From positions 79,584,926 to 79,648,925 of the forward strand of contig OX104117.1 of the NCBI GenBank assembly GCA_944474755.1: a DNA stretch of 64,000 nt, in the 5' to 3' direction. Positions 22,143 through 34,905 of the stretch are shown piece by piece. The notes beneath the pieces are model-generated. The model was not told where the DNA came from. It made no database searches and saw only the letters and a program-made list of their open reading frames with translations. The DNA is from Limnoperna fortunei (lineage: Eukaryota; Mollusca; Bivalvia; Mytilida; Modiolidae). Numbering within the stretch: the stretch's first letter is position 1; each line of letters opens with the position of its first letter. The position numbers and the translations under genes were made by a program.

Positions 22143-23931
22143 CTTAAAGAACATAATTAATAATTATAATAAATACAAGTTCTTTCATTCATTTTTAATA
22201 TAGTACCACTTCCTTGCTAAAAGATAGAGAATGCAACTTTTATTCAAATTAATTTGGTTTAAAACAAAAAGGAAAACAAGTATTACATAGATACATTTTT
22301 GAAGCAATGGCTGCAAGGTGTTGGTGCTATGTTTTGTCCCTAGAGTTGCATGTAATTATGTTTGATTGAATGAGATCTAGTGCAATTTTATCCATTGCTT
22401 GCTATATAATGGTGTCCAGTTTTTACACAGGGTACAATATGGAGAAATCATTTCAAATAGTTGGGCTGCTAATTACATATTCTAGACAGCCAGAGATAAT
22501 GTCTCCAATTGAAATGCCTTATTAACCAATCAGAACCATAAATTAAATTAGTGCTGAACATTTGCTCCAAGTCAATACAGAATAATGGAAGTGCACTTTG
22601 AATGTTATATAATTTGTTAATGATTTTTGTGGGAATAATTTTTATTGGTTGTTTCAAGGAATCTCCAGAAAAGTTGTGGTTTTCATTCAATTTTTAACTG
22701 ACTAAATTGTGTAATAGTTAGATTGCTCCAAAAGAGGAAGTAAAATGTAATGCATCATACAAACATGAATTTTGACAAATTCTTGCCTCAAAATCTGCAG
22801 AACACAAATTAAGTCCAATACAGTTCAAAGAAATTTCTAAGGAAACTTGCAAAAACATATTTTTTTGTCCTTTTACAAAATCTGTTATTAAAAGATCAAT
22901 TTGCACCATATCTGCAAGAAAGATGTGTGGTAAATGTCCAATTTGTAGGCCGAAATAGGAAAGTTTGCGATGGAAATGACTTGATTTTTACATGCTTTGT
23001 GGATGTCTGTCTCTATCTTTATTTCTTTTTTTGTATTTGGCCAATTGCTTTGTATTGGTATATTCTTTGCAGTTTTACTTGTCCATTCTGTAATCAATAT
23101 TTGTTTTTCAGTAAATTTGTGTGATTTCTATTGAAAATTTCATAAGCATAAAAAAGTCGACAGGTCTGCAGCCTGCCATGAGAAAGACATCTAGCAAGAG
23201 CAGGTAGTTTTGAACCTAAAGGCTGAAATGTGAAATGTTATATGACAGAGATTTACAATATTTGACTTATAGAACAGCTGGTATTTTAAAACAAGACCAA
23301 TGAGACATGCTCATACTGAGACAGACTAATGGCACTGAACACTGATAGATAAGAAAATTCTCAACATTAAGGCTATGACATTAAAATCTTATGGTGAGAA
23401 AGACTCATGGCACTGAACACTAATAGATCAGAAAATTCTCAACATTAAGGCTATGACATTAAACTCTTATGGTGAGAAAGACTCATAGTACTGGAAGAGC
23501 AGAAAGTTCACAACATAACATGTAAAAAGCTTACAATTAACAACTAATAGGATCCTACATACATGTTTGGGAAAGACTGGTTGATTCTCCAAAAGTGATA
23601 GAAATTTGATATCTTTTCACGAGTGGAGTGCAGCAGAACAAGCAAAAATAAAAAAATGTCTATCATGATTGGAAGATCAAATAGGCTTTCCCAAAAGTGC
23701 ATTTAATATACCCATTTCTTCTGTAAACCTGCCATAAACTTTCACAACTCGATATCTTACAGACTCTCCAGTGTTTAAGACCATTGTCTCCAACATCCAA
23801 TCAGAACACAGATAGAAGAACTTCGTTACATTATGTTACTATAACTATGTTCCTGTTTTATGTGTTTTGATTGGATGATGCAATGATAACAGATGTGTGT
23901 GCGTGAGTTTTTCTGGGTCTCTTTCTCTTAC
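22143..23931 (-). other. Intron 2
   Basis: AT-rich. A two-copy direct repeat of about 78 bp lies at 23316-23496 (shared GAAAATTCTCAACATTAAGG). No coding signal seen; the short ORFs at 22469-23124 on both strands are chance frames. Confidence 0.7.
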
Positions 23932-24006
23932 CTTTGACAGATGATCTTTTTGTTTTTAATTCCTCCCACTGTTGCATTTTCTTTGAAAATTCATCAGACA
24001 TACCAC
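23932..24006 (-). CDS. Exon 2, FxxKMxxWE motif
   Basis: A 75-nt exon with a CTTTTATAG acceptor and GTAAGA donor. It encodes GMSDEFSKKMQQWEELKTKR followed by SSVK. Its two leading bases (GT) complete Gly with the last G of the first coding exon, giving LMGGMSDEF. It also fits after the candidate microexon at 28961-28984. Confidence 0.88.
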
Positions 24007-24557
24007 CTATAAAAGACAAATGACAGAATTCATCAGCCATGCCAATTGTAAAAAGTCAAATGACAGAATTCCTAAACCATGCCAATTGTAAAAAGACAAA
24101 TGTCATAATGTTTTGAACATGAACTAACATCATTGAACATAATTAGAAACTGTTGCTAGGATAAAAAATTCAAAAGAATGTTATAAAGTTTAATGTGTTG
24201 TGATATTAGGTTTAGGTTCCATTCTAACAATAGTTAATTTGGAAATAAAGCTTTAATATTATGAGTTTATAAAAAAAACCATGAAAATAAATGAATTGCT
24301 TAAATATTAGATGTACTAACAGTAAACTAAGACATTCACTATTCTACTGCACAGAATGTAAAACAAAAAATTTAATAATTAAATAAACATTTTTCTTACA
24401 AAAGATGTAATTAAGAAATAATTAACACAATCTAGACTTACTACATGTATTAATAAACGACTCACACATACAAATTTCAGAATTACAAACATAATGGGCA
24501 AGAACCTTCCTATCTTGTTGAATCCTATTGCAGCAGGTTTGTTGTCCCTGAGATAAC

Positions 24558-24849
24558 AATCAGTACCCTAGCCAGATACCAGTCAGTACCTTAGCCAGAT
24601 ACCAGTCAGTACCCTATCCAGATACCAGTCAGTACCTTAGCCAGATACCAGTCAGTACCTTAGCCAGATACCAGTCAGTACCTTAGCCAGATACCAGTCA
24701 GTACCTTAGCCAGATACCAGTCAGTACCTTAGCCATATACAAGTCAGTACCCTATCCAGATACCAGTCAGTACCCTATCCAGATACCAGTCAGTACCATA
24801 TCCAGATACCAGTCAGTACCATAGCCAGATACCAGTCAGTACCCTAGCC
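24558..24849. repeat. 23-bp minisatellite, about 13 copies
   Basis: Unit GATACCAGTCAGTACCTTAG plus CCA, with CCTATCC, CATATCC and CATAGCC variants. Confidence 0.93.
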
Positions 24850-25570
24850 TTCTTCTCATGCAATATTGAATCAAGTCCTTTCTTTAAAACTTGTTCATGT
24901 TTGAATGCTTATGAAGTGGTTCCTCCATGTTTTAATGTTTATGAAGTGGTCCTAACAAATTCTTTGTTTGCATGAATAATATATGCAAAGGTCAAAAGGT
25001 TGAGAGTCAAGGACATTCAAGTCCCTGAAGATTCTATTTTATGGCCAGTTTTTTTACCTAAACAGGTATCTGAATGGCTATTCTTTTGTATATTATATTG
25101 TGAAATAGATTTAAATAAAATATAAACAGGATCAAGTTCTCAAGGTCACAATGTTCCACAATATGAGCATTCCCATTTTAACAGATATCCTATAATATTT
25201 CTTTCAAATTGGTAAAATTCTACAGACAATGAATAAAAAGTCAATTGTCAACGTCATTAAATGCATGCAGGTTCTGTTAAATTGGATTGAGTGGAAAAAC
25301 TATTAATTGTTCCTTAAAATGCTTATACATGTACTTATATTTTTGAAATTACAATCTGTCATAAGCAAAATTGTGTATTCACTTCATATTAGTTCTTTAA
25401 TAGAATGTAGCTGTTGACCAGTTACAGTTAATTCAACTCTATCCTTGACTTATGTTTTATCATGCACAAATGCAGCAAAACATTCCAGTATACAATATAT
25501 GTTCTAATCAACAATATTCCACTGTACAATATATGTCTTATTACTGAATACACTCCACACTACATTCAAA

Positions 25571-25730
25571 AATATTTATCAATAATGGACTTTTTAAGAG
25601 GTCAATACATGTTGATATGACCCTGTAGAATGAGACTGACCAACGACAGAGAAGGAGGTCAATATCTTTCTACAAGGTCCATATAAACCATACTGACAGA
25701 ATAAAAAGTCCTTAAGTGTTATATTACATA
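25571..25730. mobile_element. Palindromic element, copy A
   Basis: Starts near AATAATGGACTTTTTAAGAG and ends with the inverted AAAAAGTCCTTAAGTGTTAT. Inner inverted blocks are GGTCAATA and TATTGACC-like, and CCTTGTAGA. It shares sequence and order with copy B at 35434-35592, including a downstream AGATCTATATTTAGT block. No ORF: a palindromic MITE family. Confidence 0.7.
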
Positions 25731-26296
25731 TGGAAAACTACGTCAAAATTTGCAATTAATTTTATTTTTTTCACTCACTTTATTGTTTATATCGATTTTA
25801 TAATGAAATCAAACTGGAACTAATATTAGATCTATATTTAGTGGTGTAGCATCAATATACGTAAAAAAACATGGCATCAATGTTTAAAAATAGTAAAAAG
25901 GTGTTAAGATGTAAATATACACAGAATATGCTGTAAATCAAGTGACAGGTTTAGCTAATCAGGATTATAATCCAACATACCATATGTAGTATTACACTGT
26001 ATGCTGCAATATAACACTCTACGTTCTATTAAACATAACTTCTCATTAGAGTAACCATCGTATTACCCACCCAGTATAATACACAATGTATATTACTTGA
26101 ACTATAGCAGTACATGTTCTATTAAACTGTACAATATTAAACAATATTATTCTATAAACCACCCATTATATTAAACATTATTACACTATCAATGAAAATA
26201 ATAATGTGGACAGTGTTATATTGATTGAAAATCTCTTAAAACAAATAGTTTTTTTTCAATCCAAGTTATTTGTAGGTAACCTATAGTAAAAACTGT

Positions 26297-26563
26297 TTGT
26301 TTTTGTTTATTGGAATGATGTTTTTATGCTACTTTCAGCAATTTTTCAGCTAAATCGTGGCGTCCAGTATTTATTGGGAGAGGAAGCCGAAGTACCCGGA
26401 AAGAACCCCAGACCTGCGGTAGGAAAACTGGCAATACTTGTCAATTAAGATTGGAGTCAAGTACACCCTTCCTGCAGTGCGAATCCAACCCGCAATCTCA
26501 GTATTGACAGATCACGTTATCAATAGTAAACGAACTACCTTAACAACTCGGCCACCGAGGCCC
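26297..26563 (-). mobile_element. tRNA-headed SINE, full length
   Basis: On the minus strand: GGGGCCTCGGTGGCCGAGTT head with box A, a box-B-like GGGTTGGATTCGCACTGC, a conserved middle, and a T/G-rich inverted tail at 26297-26325. A 12-bp flanking direct repeat TAGT(A/G)AAAACTG is seen at about 26285-26296 and 26564-26575 with one mismatch, supporting the ends. Confidence 0.85.
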
Positions 26564-26739
26564 CTAGTGAAAACTGATAAGTTTAAACATATCTTCAATT
26601 TATCATCAATGCCCGTTTCACTGTGGACCAATACATTTGTTAAGCTTTCATATTTAATGATAAGAAATCCATCTACAACAGTTATGGACTCAAAGAGTGT
26701 CATATTAAACGTGGTATCAATGTATCAAACTGGCATTGG

Positions 26740-26973
26740 GGGGGCCTCCGTGGCCGAGTGGTTAAGGTAGTCTACTATTGATCATTTGGTCTGTCAACAC
26801 TGAGGTTGTCAGTTCGAGTCTCACTGCAGGCAGGATGAACTCAATTCCTACTGCAGGTCCGAGGTTTTCTCCTGGTACTCTGGCTTCCTCCAAAATAAAA
26901 ACTGGACACCATGATATAGCTGAAAAATTGCTGAAAGTGGTGTTAAACACCATTCAAACAAACAAATAAAATA
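26740..26973 (+). mobile_element. tRNA-headed SINE, young copy
   Basis: Head GGCCTCCGTGGCCGAGTGGT (box A: TGGCCGAGTGG) and box B GTTCGAGTC at about 26813, as in Ser/Leu-type tRNAs but with a long inserted variable part. The body has a conserved TGGACACCATGATATAGC, and the 3' end is GTGTTAAACACCATTCAAAC followed by AAACAAATAAAAT. A perfect 13-bp target duplication AAACTGGCATTGG flanks it (26727-26739 and 26974-26986). It lies head to head with the copy at 26297-26563. Confidence 0.93.
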
Positions 26974-27619
26974 AAACTGGCATTGGAAGTAAAGACAATG
27001 ACACGATGACACTTATTGTCAGAAATAAACTATCACAAAAGTCTAATGTCTGACTTACAATTGTACCAACAACTGAACATTTAACTATTGGACTTCATAA
27101 CTGATTTACATTGCTTATTTGAGAATTAATATATTCTTTGCTAATTTTAAAAGTTGTGTAAAAGTTAACAATTTTGTTAGCGATACCGTTATAACATTTT
27201 CCTACTACATGGCTCCTTATAACATATTATGATTCACGATTATACATATCAAAAAACCATTATGGGATTTTTTGTCAGATGTTTGACATGATTATTGTCA
27301 CCTATTAGGTAATTAATAACACAGGTATAATTCATATTGTGTCACTCAGAATTTGTCAACGGATAATCATTTAGTATATGACAATCCTTAGTCAAATACT
27401 TTGTAGTTCGATCAGTTGTAAAACATTTCTTCAGAAATTCCTGTACCAAGTCAGGACCATTGCTGTAGTTGCTATAGTTTTATTTGTTGGTTCCAACATT
27501 TGCAAGTTCCTTGGACTTTGATTTGTGGCTTGTCTTTTTTGACAGTTTCCATGGAATTGGGTTTTTTCATATTACCTTCACCCTCACTGAAGGTTTTTAA
27601 AACTCACTTGAAATGTACC

Positions 27620-27820
27620 TATGTTTTAGGCTGGACTGTATGTCAGTTGCAGGACTATGTATGTTTTAGGCTGGACTGTATGTTAGTTGCAGGACTATGT
27701 ATGTTTTAGGCTGGACTGTATGTTAGTTGCAGGACTATGTATGTTTTAGGCTGGACTGTATGTTAGTTGCAGGACTATGTATGTTTTAGGCTGGACTGTA
27801 TGTCAGTTTCAGGACTATGT
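27620..27820. repeat. 40-bp minisatellite, 5 copies
   Basis: Unit TATGTTTTAGGCTGGACTGT plus ATGTTAGTTGCAGGACTATG. The last copy is also the left arm of the palindrome at 27780-28027. Confidence 0.92.
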
Positions 27821-28027
27821 ATTTCAGTGGTAGGCTTATTGTGTGTCAGAGGAGACATATAATGCTGGTTATCCAATACACATTTTTAGACAATTATTAA
27901 TCCATTTGAATGTCAAGAGACCCAACAGCATAAAGTAAGACATAGACAACCAGTATTCTATTTCTATATCTGTTCTGACACACATAGGCCTACCACTTAC
28001 ATACATACAGTCCAGCCTAAAACATAC
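27780..28027. repeat. Palindrome next to the 40-bp array
   Basis: The left arm (27780-27870) has TTTTAGGCTGGACTGTATGT, CAGTGGTAGGC and ATGCTGGTT. The right arm (27948-28027) is the reverse complement in the same order: AACCAGTAT, GCCTACCACTT and ACAGTCCAGCCTAAAAC. The spacer is about 77 bp. Confidence 0.8.
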
Positions 28028-28960
28028 ATTTTCCTGCCTCTAGCATAGTGTCAGGTTTCAGACACATTGTCCTACCTTTGACATAAATTATCCCACCTTC
28101 CACATATTATCTTACTTCTTACTGCCTCTAACATACACTGTCCAGCATCCACATACAGAATCTATATATGGTGTCATGCAGTCTCTAACATAAGCCTCTG
28201 GCTTGATTTTATGAGGCAGACTGGTGCAGTTGGTTATTTGAGTAGGAACATATAAAGGAATTCTTGATGTTGCCAAAGATATTCACTAAGACACAATGCT
28301 GTCCTAGTTAGATTTGTAAACTTTTTTTAAAATTTATGATAAAAGTGATGGCATCATTAAATAATGGAATACTGGGCTACTTGACAGGGACATATGTAAC
28401 AGAAATACTCTATGGAACAATTCATGCTTGGTTTTAGCTGACTCAATAGTTTTTGCAAAAACAGCAAACCAATATTTTTGTTGAGAAAAAAGAACAAATT
28501 ATAATGCTAAAGTACTATTAGTTGTTTACAAAAACAATTGTAACTGAACTTATATACTGTTTCCATACAGGTTGCATTTTAGATTTTTTGCTCTAATTCA
28601 AAGAAATTGTAGCTTTCAGCTCACTTTCAGTGGTTTGTTCATTGGCAGCTTGTGTTAACTTTATCCTGACAAATAAACCTGATATCCATATCAATAAACA
28701 AACTGGAAATTGGGACTCATGATTCCATAGGACCATTTGGATTAGTGTGTATTGCAACTGTTTTCCAATTTTTTATCAATAAACTAAAAAAAAGACTTTT
28801 TTTACCTAAAACCTTCAAAAACCAAATTACCGCAACCTGCATTTTACATATTATAAAATTTAATCATTTTTAGAAATCTGTGAAAGTAGGTTGATTATAG
28901 TGACAGTGTCTTTAGATCATAAAATACAAAAAACTAAATCTTATTTTGTGTAAATCTTAC

Positions 28961-28984
28961 CTTTTTTACTTCTACACCGACAGG
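28961..28984 (-). CDS. Candidate 24-nt alternative microexon
   Basis: On the minus strand a pyrimidine-rich tract and CAG (TTTGTGTTTGTCAG) is followed by 24 nt and a strong GTAAGA donor. The length is a multiple of three, and the phase fits between the first coding exon and exon 2, where it would add A-C-R-C-R-S-K-K. Splice signals are good, but there is no independent support; such a short match could arise by chance in a 17-kb intron. Confidence 0.35.
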
Positions 28985-29817
28985 CTGACAAACACAAAGA
29001 ACCCAGTATTCCCTGCATTATAGAGTCAATGAAGTAAAAACCAGTACTTCATCTCCAAGACTTAATATTCCAATAAGAACATTCTATCATTTTTTACTAC
29101 TTAAATGACAAATAAAACACATTTGTTTGAAGTTCATAGACCAATCAAATTAACTAATCGATACAATTTGCATTGCAACCTTGTAAATTGGAGAAACATT
29201 ACATTTTCTGAAGATGATAAAACCAAAGCATATGAATATTGTCTCATTAATCAATTCCTGATTGCTTATTTATTTGAAATCAACAAAAAACGATTTTATG
29301 ACCAACACGATTAAGGCCAGTGATCGTATTTCTGCTTAAGGTTTGGAGATTAATAATTTCCACATCAATACAGTTCACAAAATGTAATTACTATAAAGCT
29401 CAGCTTTTTTTCACAAATTTCCCTAGTCGAGTTTTACAGCTATTAGAGGAATTATCTTTGAAGTAAAAATATTTTATTTGAAATGTCAAGTTCTGCACTT
29501 AAAATAACAGCTTTCACCATTGAAGTAAAAGAATTGGTCAAAGACTTAAAATGGATGAGATTAAGATTTTTTTTTTATAACAAGTTAGTACACGTAGCAA
29601 AATGTCCCCTGCCGTTGCAGAATTGAATTGCCTAAGAGGCATGAAAAAATAAAAATTTTTGTGATACAATTAGGTTTGGGACAAAATAATAAGCATGTAA
29701 TATAAGAACTGTTTTGACAGGTATTTAGGAAGAGCTAAGCAATGACATGAAAAAACTTCATCAGAATGTGAAACTCTAGTAGAGTGCTGGATAAAATTTG
29801 CTTTAAATATTGTTCAA

Positions 29818-30160
29818 TATTGCTAAAAAAGGTCAAGTCCCATAACTCCTAAAAAATGTGATAAATCAAAATGGTGGTAGACTATGCACCTCTATACATC
29901 ATAACAATTAATCCAACCAAACATCAAAGCAATCTGTCGAGTGGTTTCAGAGGAGATGTGTCCAAACGATCTACTATTGTATTATATTGCTAAAATGGTC
30001 AAAGTCCCATAACTCCTACAAAATTTGACAAATCAAAATGAAGGTATAGTACACACATCTACCCATCATAACAAAATCCCACCAAATATCAAAGCGATTC
30101 ATAAAGCGGTTTAAGAGAATTTGTATCCACAAAGTGTGACGGACGGACAACAAACCACTT
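29818..30160. repeat. Two-copy diverged dispersed repeat
   Basis: Two copies (29818-29985 and 29987-30160) share AAGTCCCATAACTCCTA and AAATCAAAATG, then CATCATAACA and CAAAGC(A/G)AT. The second ends in GTGTGACGGACGGACAA. From memory this (GGAC)n-ending sequence is common in bivalve genomes; its class is unknown to me. Confidence 0.6.
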
Positions 30161-30363
30161 TATATAACAAATTGTGTCAATTTCAGATTAGAAACAAAAA
30201 TGTTCCATGCATTGAAAAAATTTGCTCCTTTGACTTTATTATATGAAAAGTTAAAGGGGTTGCTTTGGATGTTTTATTATTGCAGAAATAAATTACTGAC
30301 CACAAACACAAATGGACATAACTGCCCCTCATTTCTATATGTAGGAGCCAGGATAGTGCATTT

Positions 30364-30593
30364 TTGTTTTGTTTGTTTGTTGGATTGACATTTAATGCCA
30401 ACTTCAGTAAGTTTTCAGCTATATCATTGTGTCCTGGGAGAGGAAGCCGTAGTACCTGGAGAAAACCCCGAACCTTTGGGTGGAAAACTGGTAATCTGTC
30501 CGCAGTGAAGCTTGAACCCGCAACCTCAGTGTTGACACAACATGTGACAGTAGAAGAAATACCCTGAACCACTCAGCCAATGAGACCCCTCAT
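30364..30593 (-). mobile_element. tRNA-headed SINE, older copy
   Basis: Minus-strand copy: GGGTCTCATTGGCTGAGTGG head, box-B-like GGTTGCGGGTTCAAGC near 30515, middle GGAAACCAG-like region and a tail with GGCATTAAATGTCAATCCAA. It is diverged but full length. Confidence 0.8.
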
Positions 30594-31212
30594 AACTTTG
30601 AAGTCACAGCTCAGATCACTTATTTTAATTGATTTTGTATTGTCAATTTCATTCAAATTGTCCTATTTACATAAGCACAGGACAAAAGGTAATAACTGTT
30701 AAAAACAATAAGTCCCTTTTCAGATTTCTTTGTATTGCAGAACAAAATCTGTCTAATGAAATTCCCATTCAATGTGTTGGACTTAAAATAACTCTTATCT
30801 TAAAACTCTTGCTTTGTAGATACCTTAAGCAGCAATTTTTATCTGTTCTCTTACAAAGTCTTCCTTTGTGCAGTAGAGATTTATCTCCCCTTAAACCAGA
30901 AGATGTTTCTTATTTCCCCTTTAACCAAAATTTGTTTATTTTTTCACTACAAGTAGGGGTCTATCTCCCCTCATAGCGGTACTTGTTTATTTCATGTTAA
31001 TATCATATTTACATCATCTTTAATTAAAAAGTCAATCAAACCTACCAGACCACACCAACCGGTAGGTAAACATATTAACTTATTGGCTTTTTCTCAAAAA
31101 TGTGACTTATTCAATTTAAGAAAAGTTTTGTTTGCAAGATATCTACGTATTTAAAACTTATAAATTCTCTTGTCTGATGGTTTCAGGGTTTATGATCTTC
31201 TTTCAACATTTA

Positions 31213-32403
31213 GAGCTACAACCCCACCACTGTATATATGTCCTACAACCCCACCAGTGTATATATGTCCTACAACCCCACCAGTGTATATATGTCCTAC
31301 AACCCCACCAGTGTATATGTGTCCTACAACCCCACCAGTGTATATGTGTCCTACAACCCCACCAGTGTATATATGTCCTACAACCCCACCAGTGTATATA
31401 TGTCCTACAACCCCACCAGTGTATATGTGTCCAACAACCCCACCAGTGTATATATGTCCTACAACCCCACCAGTGTATATATGTCCTACAACCCCACCAG
31501 TGTATATATGTCCTACAACCCCACCAGTGTATATATGTCTTACAACCCCACCAGTGTATATATGTCCTACAACCCCACCAGTGTATATATGTCCTACAAC
31601 CCCACCAGTGTATATATGTCCTACAATCCCACCAGTGTATATGTGTCCTACAACCCCACCAGTGTATATATGTCCTACAACCCCACCAGTGTATATATGT
31701 CCTACAACCCCACCAGTGTATATATGTCCTACAACCCCACCAGTGTATATATGTCCTACAACCCCACCAGTGTATATATGTCCTACAACCCCACCAGTGT
31801 ATATGTGTCCTACAACCCCACCAGTGTATATATGTCCTACAACCCCACCAGTGTATATATGTCCTACAACCCCACCAGTGTATATATGTCCTACAACCCC
31901 ACCAGTGTATATGTGTCCTACAACCCCACCAGTGTATATATGTCCTACAACCCCACCAGTGTATATATGTCCTACAACCCCACCAGTGTATATATGTCCT
32001 ACAACCCCACCAGTGTATATATGTCCTACAACCCCACCAGTGTATATATGTCCTACAACCCCACCAGTGTATATATGTCCTACAACCCCACCAGTGTATA
32101 TGTGTCCTACAACCCCACCAGTGTATATATGTCCTACAACCCCACCAGTGTATATATGTCCTACAACCCCACCAGTGTATATATGTCCTACAACCCCACC
32201 AGTGTATATATGTCCTACAACCCCACCAGTGTATATATGTCCTACAACCCCACCAGTGTATATATGTCCTACAACCCCACCAGTGTATATATGTCCTACA
32301 ACCCCACCAGTGTATATATGTCCTACAACCCCACCAGTGTATATATGTCCTACAACCCCACCAGTGTATATATGTCCTACAACCCCACCAGTGTATATAT
32401 GTC
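31213..32403. repeat. 27-bp minisatellite, about 44 copies
   Basis: Unit CCTACAACCCCACCAGTGTA plus TATATGT, with rare TATATG to TATGTG and single-base variants. Because 27 is a multiple of three and lacks stops, all three plus frames and one minus frame stay open for about 400 codons each (P-T-T-P-P-V-Y-I-C, and so on). Four simultaneous open frames show that the ORFs come from the repeat; there is no evidence of a protein. Confidence 0.97.
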
Positions 32404-33493
32404 TTTTTCTTAAACAATTATAGCTGCATATGAGGCATCAGTTCGCAAGAAAAATTGCAGTGAAAACTTTCATATGAATTTGATGTTTTACATAAAAAAG
32501 TGCATTGTTCTTGGTACAGAATGAACACTGTCATTAGTATGTTATTGGTCATAACTGCTTCAAACTTCAAAGCTGCATTAGAGTCTTAATGACAGTGTTT
32601 TATTGCAATTAAATAAGGAGGGATGGGAGGGGAGGTAACTCATGGACAATACTCAATTTTCTCCTTGGGGAACATTTTAACTGCAACTTGGGAACGATGT
32701 TTTGACCTATTGACACTCTGACTACACCAAAATAACTACAATTTGTCTACTACAAAAACTGGTGTTTGAGAACTGTACTGTTATTCCATCCTAATTGACT
32801 ACATTATGTAATATGCTGTATTCCGTCTGGATTGTAAATTGACTTCTTATCAGAAACAGAACACAATATACATATCACTGTTATTGTCTACTAATGGATC
32901 AATCACTATTATTATTTCATGGAGAAGGGGGGTAATGAGGGGGGTACACTTTAGAATTTCAGCTTTTATCAAACCTTTCATTTTATTTTTTAATTGTTCA
33001 ACTTAGTTGACTTCATTTGTAGTTGCATTATCTACTGACAACATACAAAATTTGAAGATTATTATCAATGATTTAAACCTGAACAAAATATGCTGTAAAA
33101 ATTGTCCAATTAATAAAAAGATTGCTTCTTAAATTGTTCGTCACTGAAAGTTGATGTTATTGATATGTATACCAAACAATCAATGTTACATACATGTACT
33201 ACAAAGGATTCTATACATGTATATATTGTAATAAGTAATTTCATTCTTGTTTTTTCTCGCTTACTTTTAATGCAACTTTCATGGCATCCAGTTTTGTTTT
33301 AGTAGCGACTACCTAGTGAGAGCCCTGGAAGTCAAGAGGAAACTAGTCCAGGGGCAGAAACTGTACCATTAGAACCACACCAGCAACACAATTACTACCA
33401 CCTTCTACAAAACTTCTGAACATTCTAGAACAATGGTTTTGCTCCTTACAAATGATCATAATCACCAATATAAGACAAGCCTTCAACAAGGAA

Positions 33494-33723
33494 TGTTTGT
33501 TTGTTTGTTTGTTTGTTTGAATGGTGTTAAACACCACTTACAGCTAGTGGTGCCAGTTGTTATTGACAGAGGGAGCTGCAGTACCCAAACAAAACCTATG
33601 AAAACTGACAATCCTTGTCAATTACTAGTAAGATTGGAGCTGAGCATGCCCTGCACAAGGTGAGACTAGAACCTGTTGACAGGCTCCTGATCAATAACTG
33701 CCTTAACCACTTGGCCATCGAGG
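33494..33723 (-). mobile_element. tRNA-headed SINE, older copy
   Basis: The minus-strand tail is marked by (TTTG)n at 33494-33520 and GGTGTTTAACACCATTC. The head is at the right, with TGGCCAAGTGGTTAAGGCAG near 33700 and CAGGTTCTAGTCTC as box B. Confidence 0.82.
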
Positions 33724-34465
33724 ACCACTCAGAAGGAACGAAGCAGCCTCATTTCTCCTGTATACATATTATGACATGTTGCAATAAATCACTATTTCCT
33801 GCAACACAAATAAGACATTTATTTCTCTTCCAAAATTGATGCATGATGGGAGAAATCAGATGTAGAATTCTGACTGTACTTTTCAATCCACAGTGCAAAT
33901 GAAGAACAGTTAATATGTCATTATTTAAGTTACTTCAAATATTTACATGTCTGATGGAATGGCAATTTATGGTTTACCAAAATATGATACAGATTGGTTT
34001 TTAGAAAAAAATCGGTTATTTATAAATGAAGGTTAAGGTCAGATGTCAAACCTACTTTATATCAACATGAGGATAATTATACATGTATTCAATTTTTTCC
34101 TTTCTTCTCATAGATCATATAAATAGTCAATTATATTTTTAGTTAATACTACAACTTTAATGACAAATGTTTGCATGTTTTTCCTGCTGAAGGTCAGGGG
34201 TTTTCTCTGGGTTCTTGGACTTCCTCCCTGAAGAAGCAGAGATTGCATAAAGATGCATAATAATATGACGGTCATATGACCCTAAGGCCTGTAAGCTGTG
34301 CAGGAATTTGTAAGAAATGAGCTAAGCAGAGATGGCATGAAAACCAAAACAAATTTACCATAATACACCCTTAGCCTCTATAAACCTTGTAGGAACTAAG
34401 CAGAGATAAAGACCATGAGGAACAGATCATCAACAATTTCAAATAGAACAAGAATAATATTTCAA

Positions 34466-34772
34466 AGATTGTGCGTATTATCTGGGCAGAAAAAATTATT
34501 GTGTAGGCATAACAAATGATTGTGTGTATTATCTTGGCAGAAAAAATGGTTGTGTATTATCTGGGCAGAAAAAGATTGTGTGTATTATCTGGGCACAAAA
34601 AATGATTGTGTGTATTATCTGGGCAGAAAAAGATTGTGTGTATTATCTGGGCAGAAAAAGATTGTGTGTATTTTCTGGACACACAAAATGATTGTGTGTA
34701 TTATCTGGGCAGAAAAAGATTGTGTGTATTATCTGGGCACAAAAAATGATTGTGTGTATTATCTGGGCATTT
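34466..34772. repeat. 28-bp minisatellite, about 11 copies
   Basis: Unit ATTGTGTGTATTATCTGGGC plus AGAAAAAG, alternating with a form carrying CACAAAAAATG. Confidence 0.92.
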
Positions 34773-34905
34773 CTAAAGGATTATTTCTTTTGTACATGTA
34801 ATGACTTGATAAACTGAGCTTTGGATGTTTTCCAAATGTACAAATAATTGTTTTATGTGGAATTTAATTAATGCAGCTGTAGTTAGTTAATAGCTAATGT
34901 ATACC

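Noticed and set aside
26740..26830. tRNA gene
   Set aside because: A and B boxes are present, but the distance between them and the lost acceptor stem, plus the SINE body and target duplication, show a SINE head.
31132..32433. Four overlapping ORFs of about 400 codons
   Set aside because: They are read-through of a stop-free 27-bp repeat in four frames; no start context, splice or domain supports a gene.
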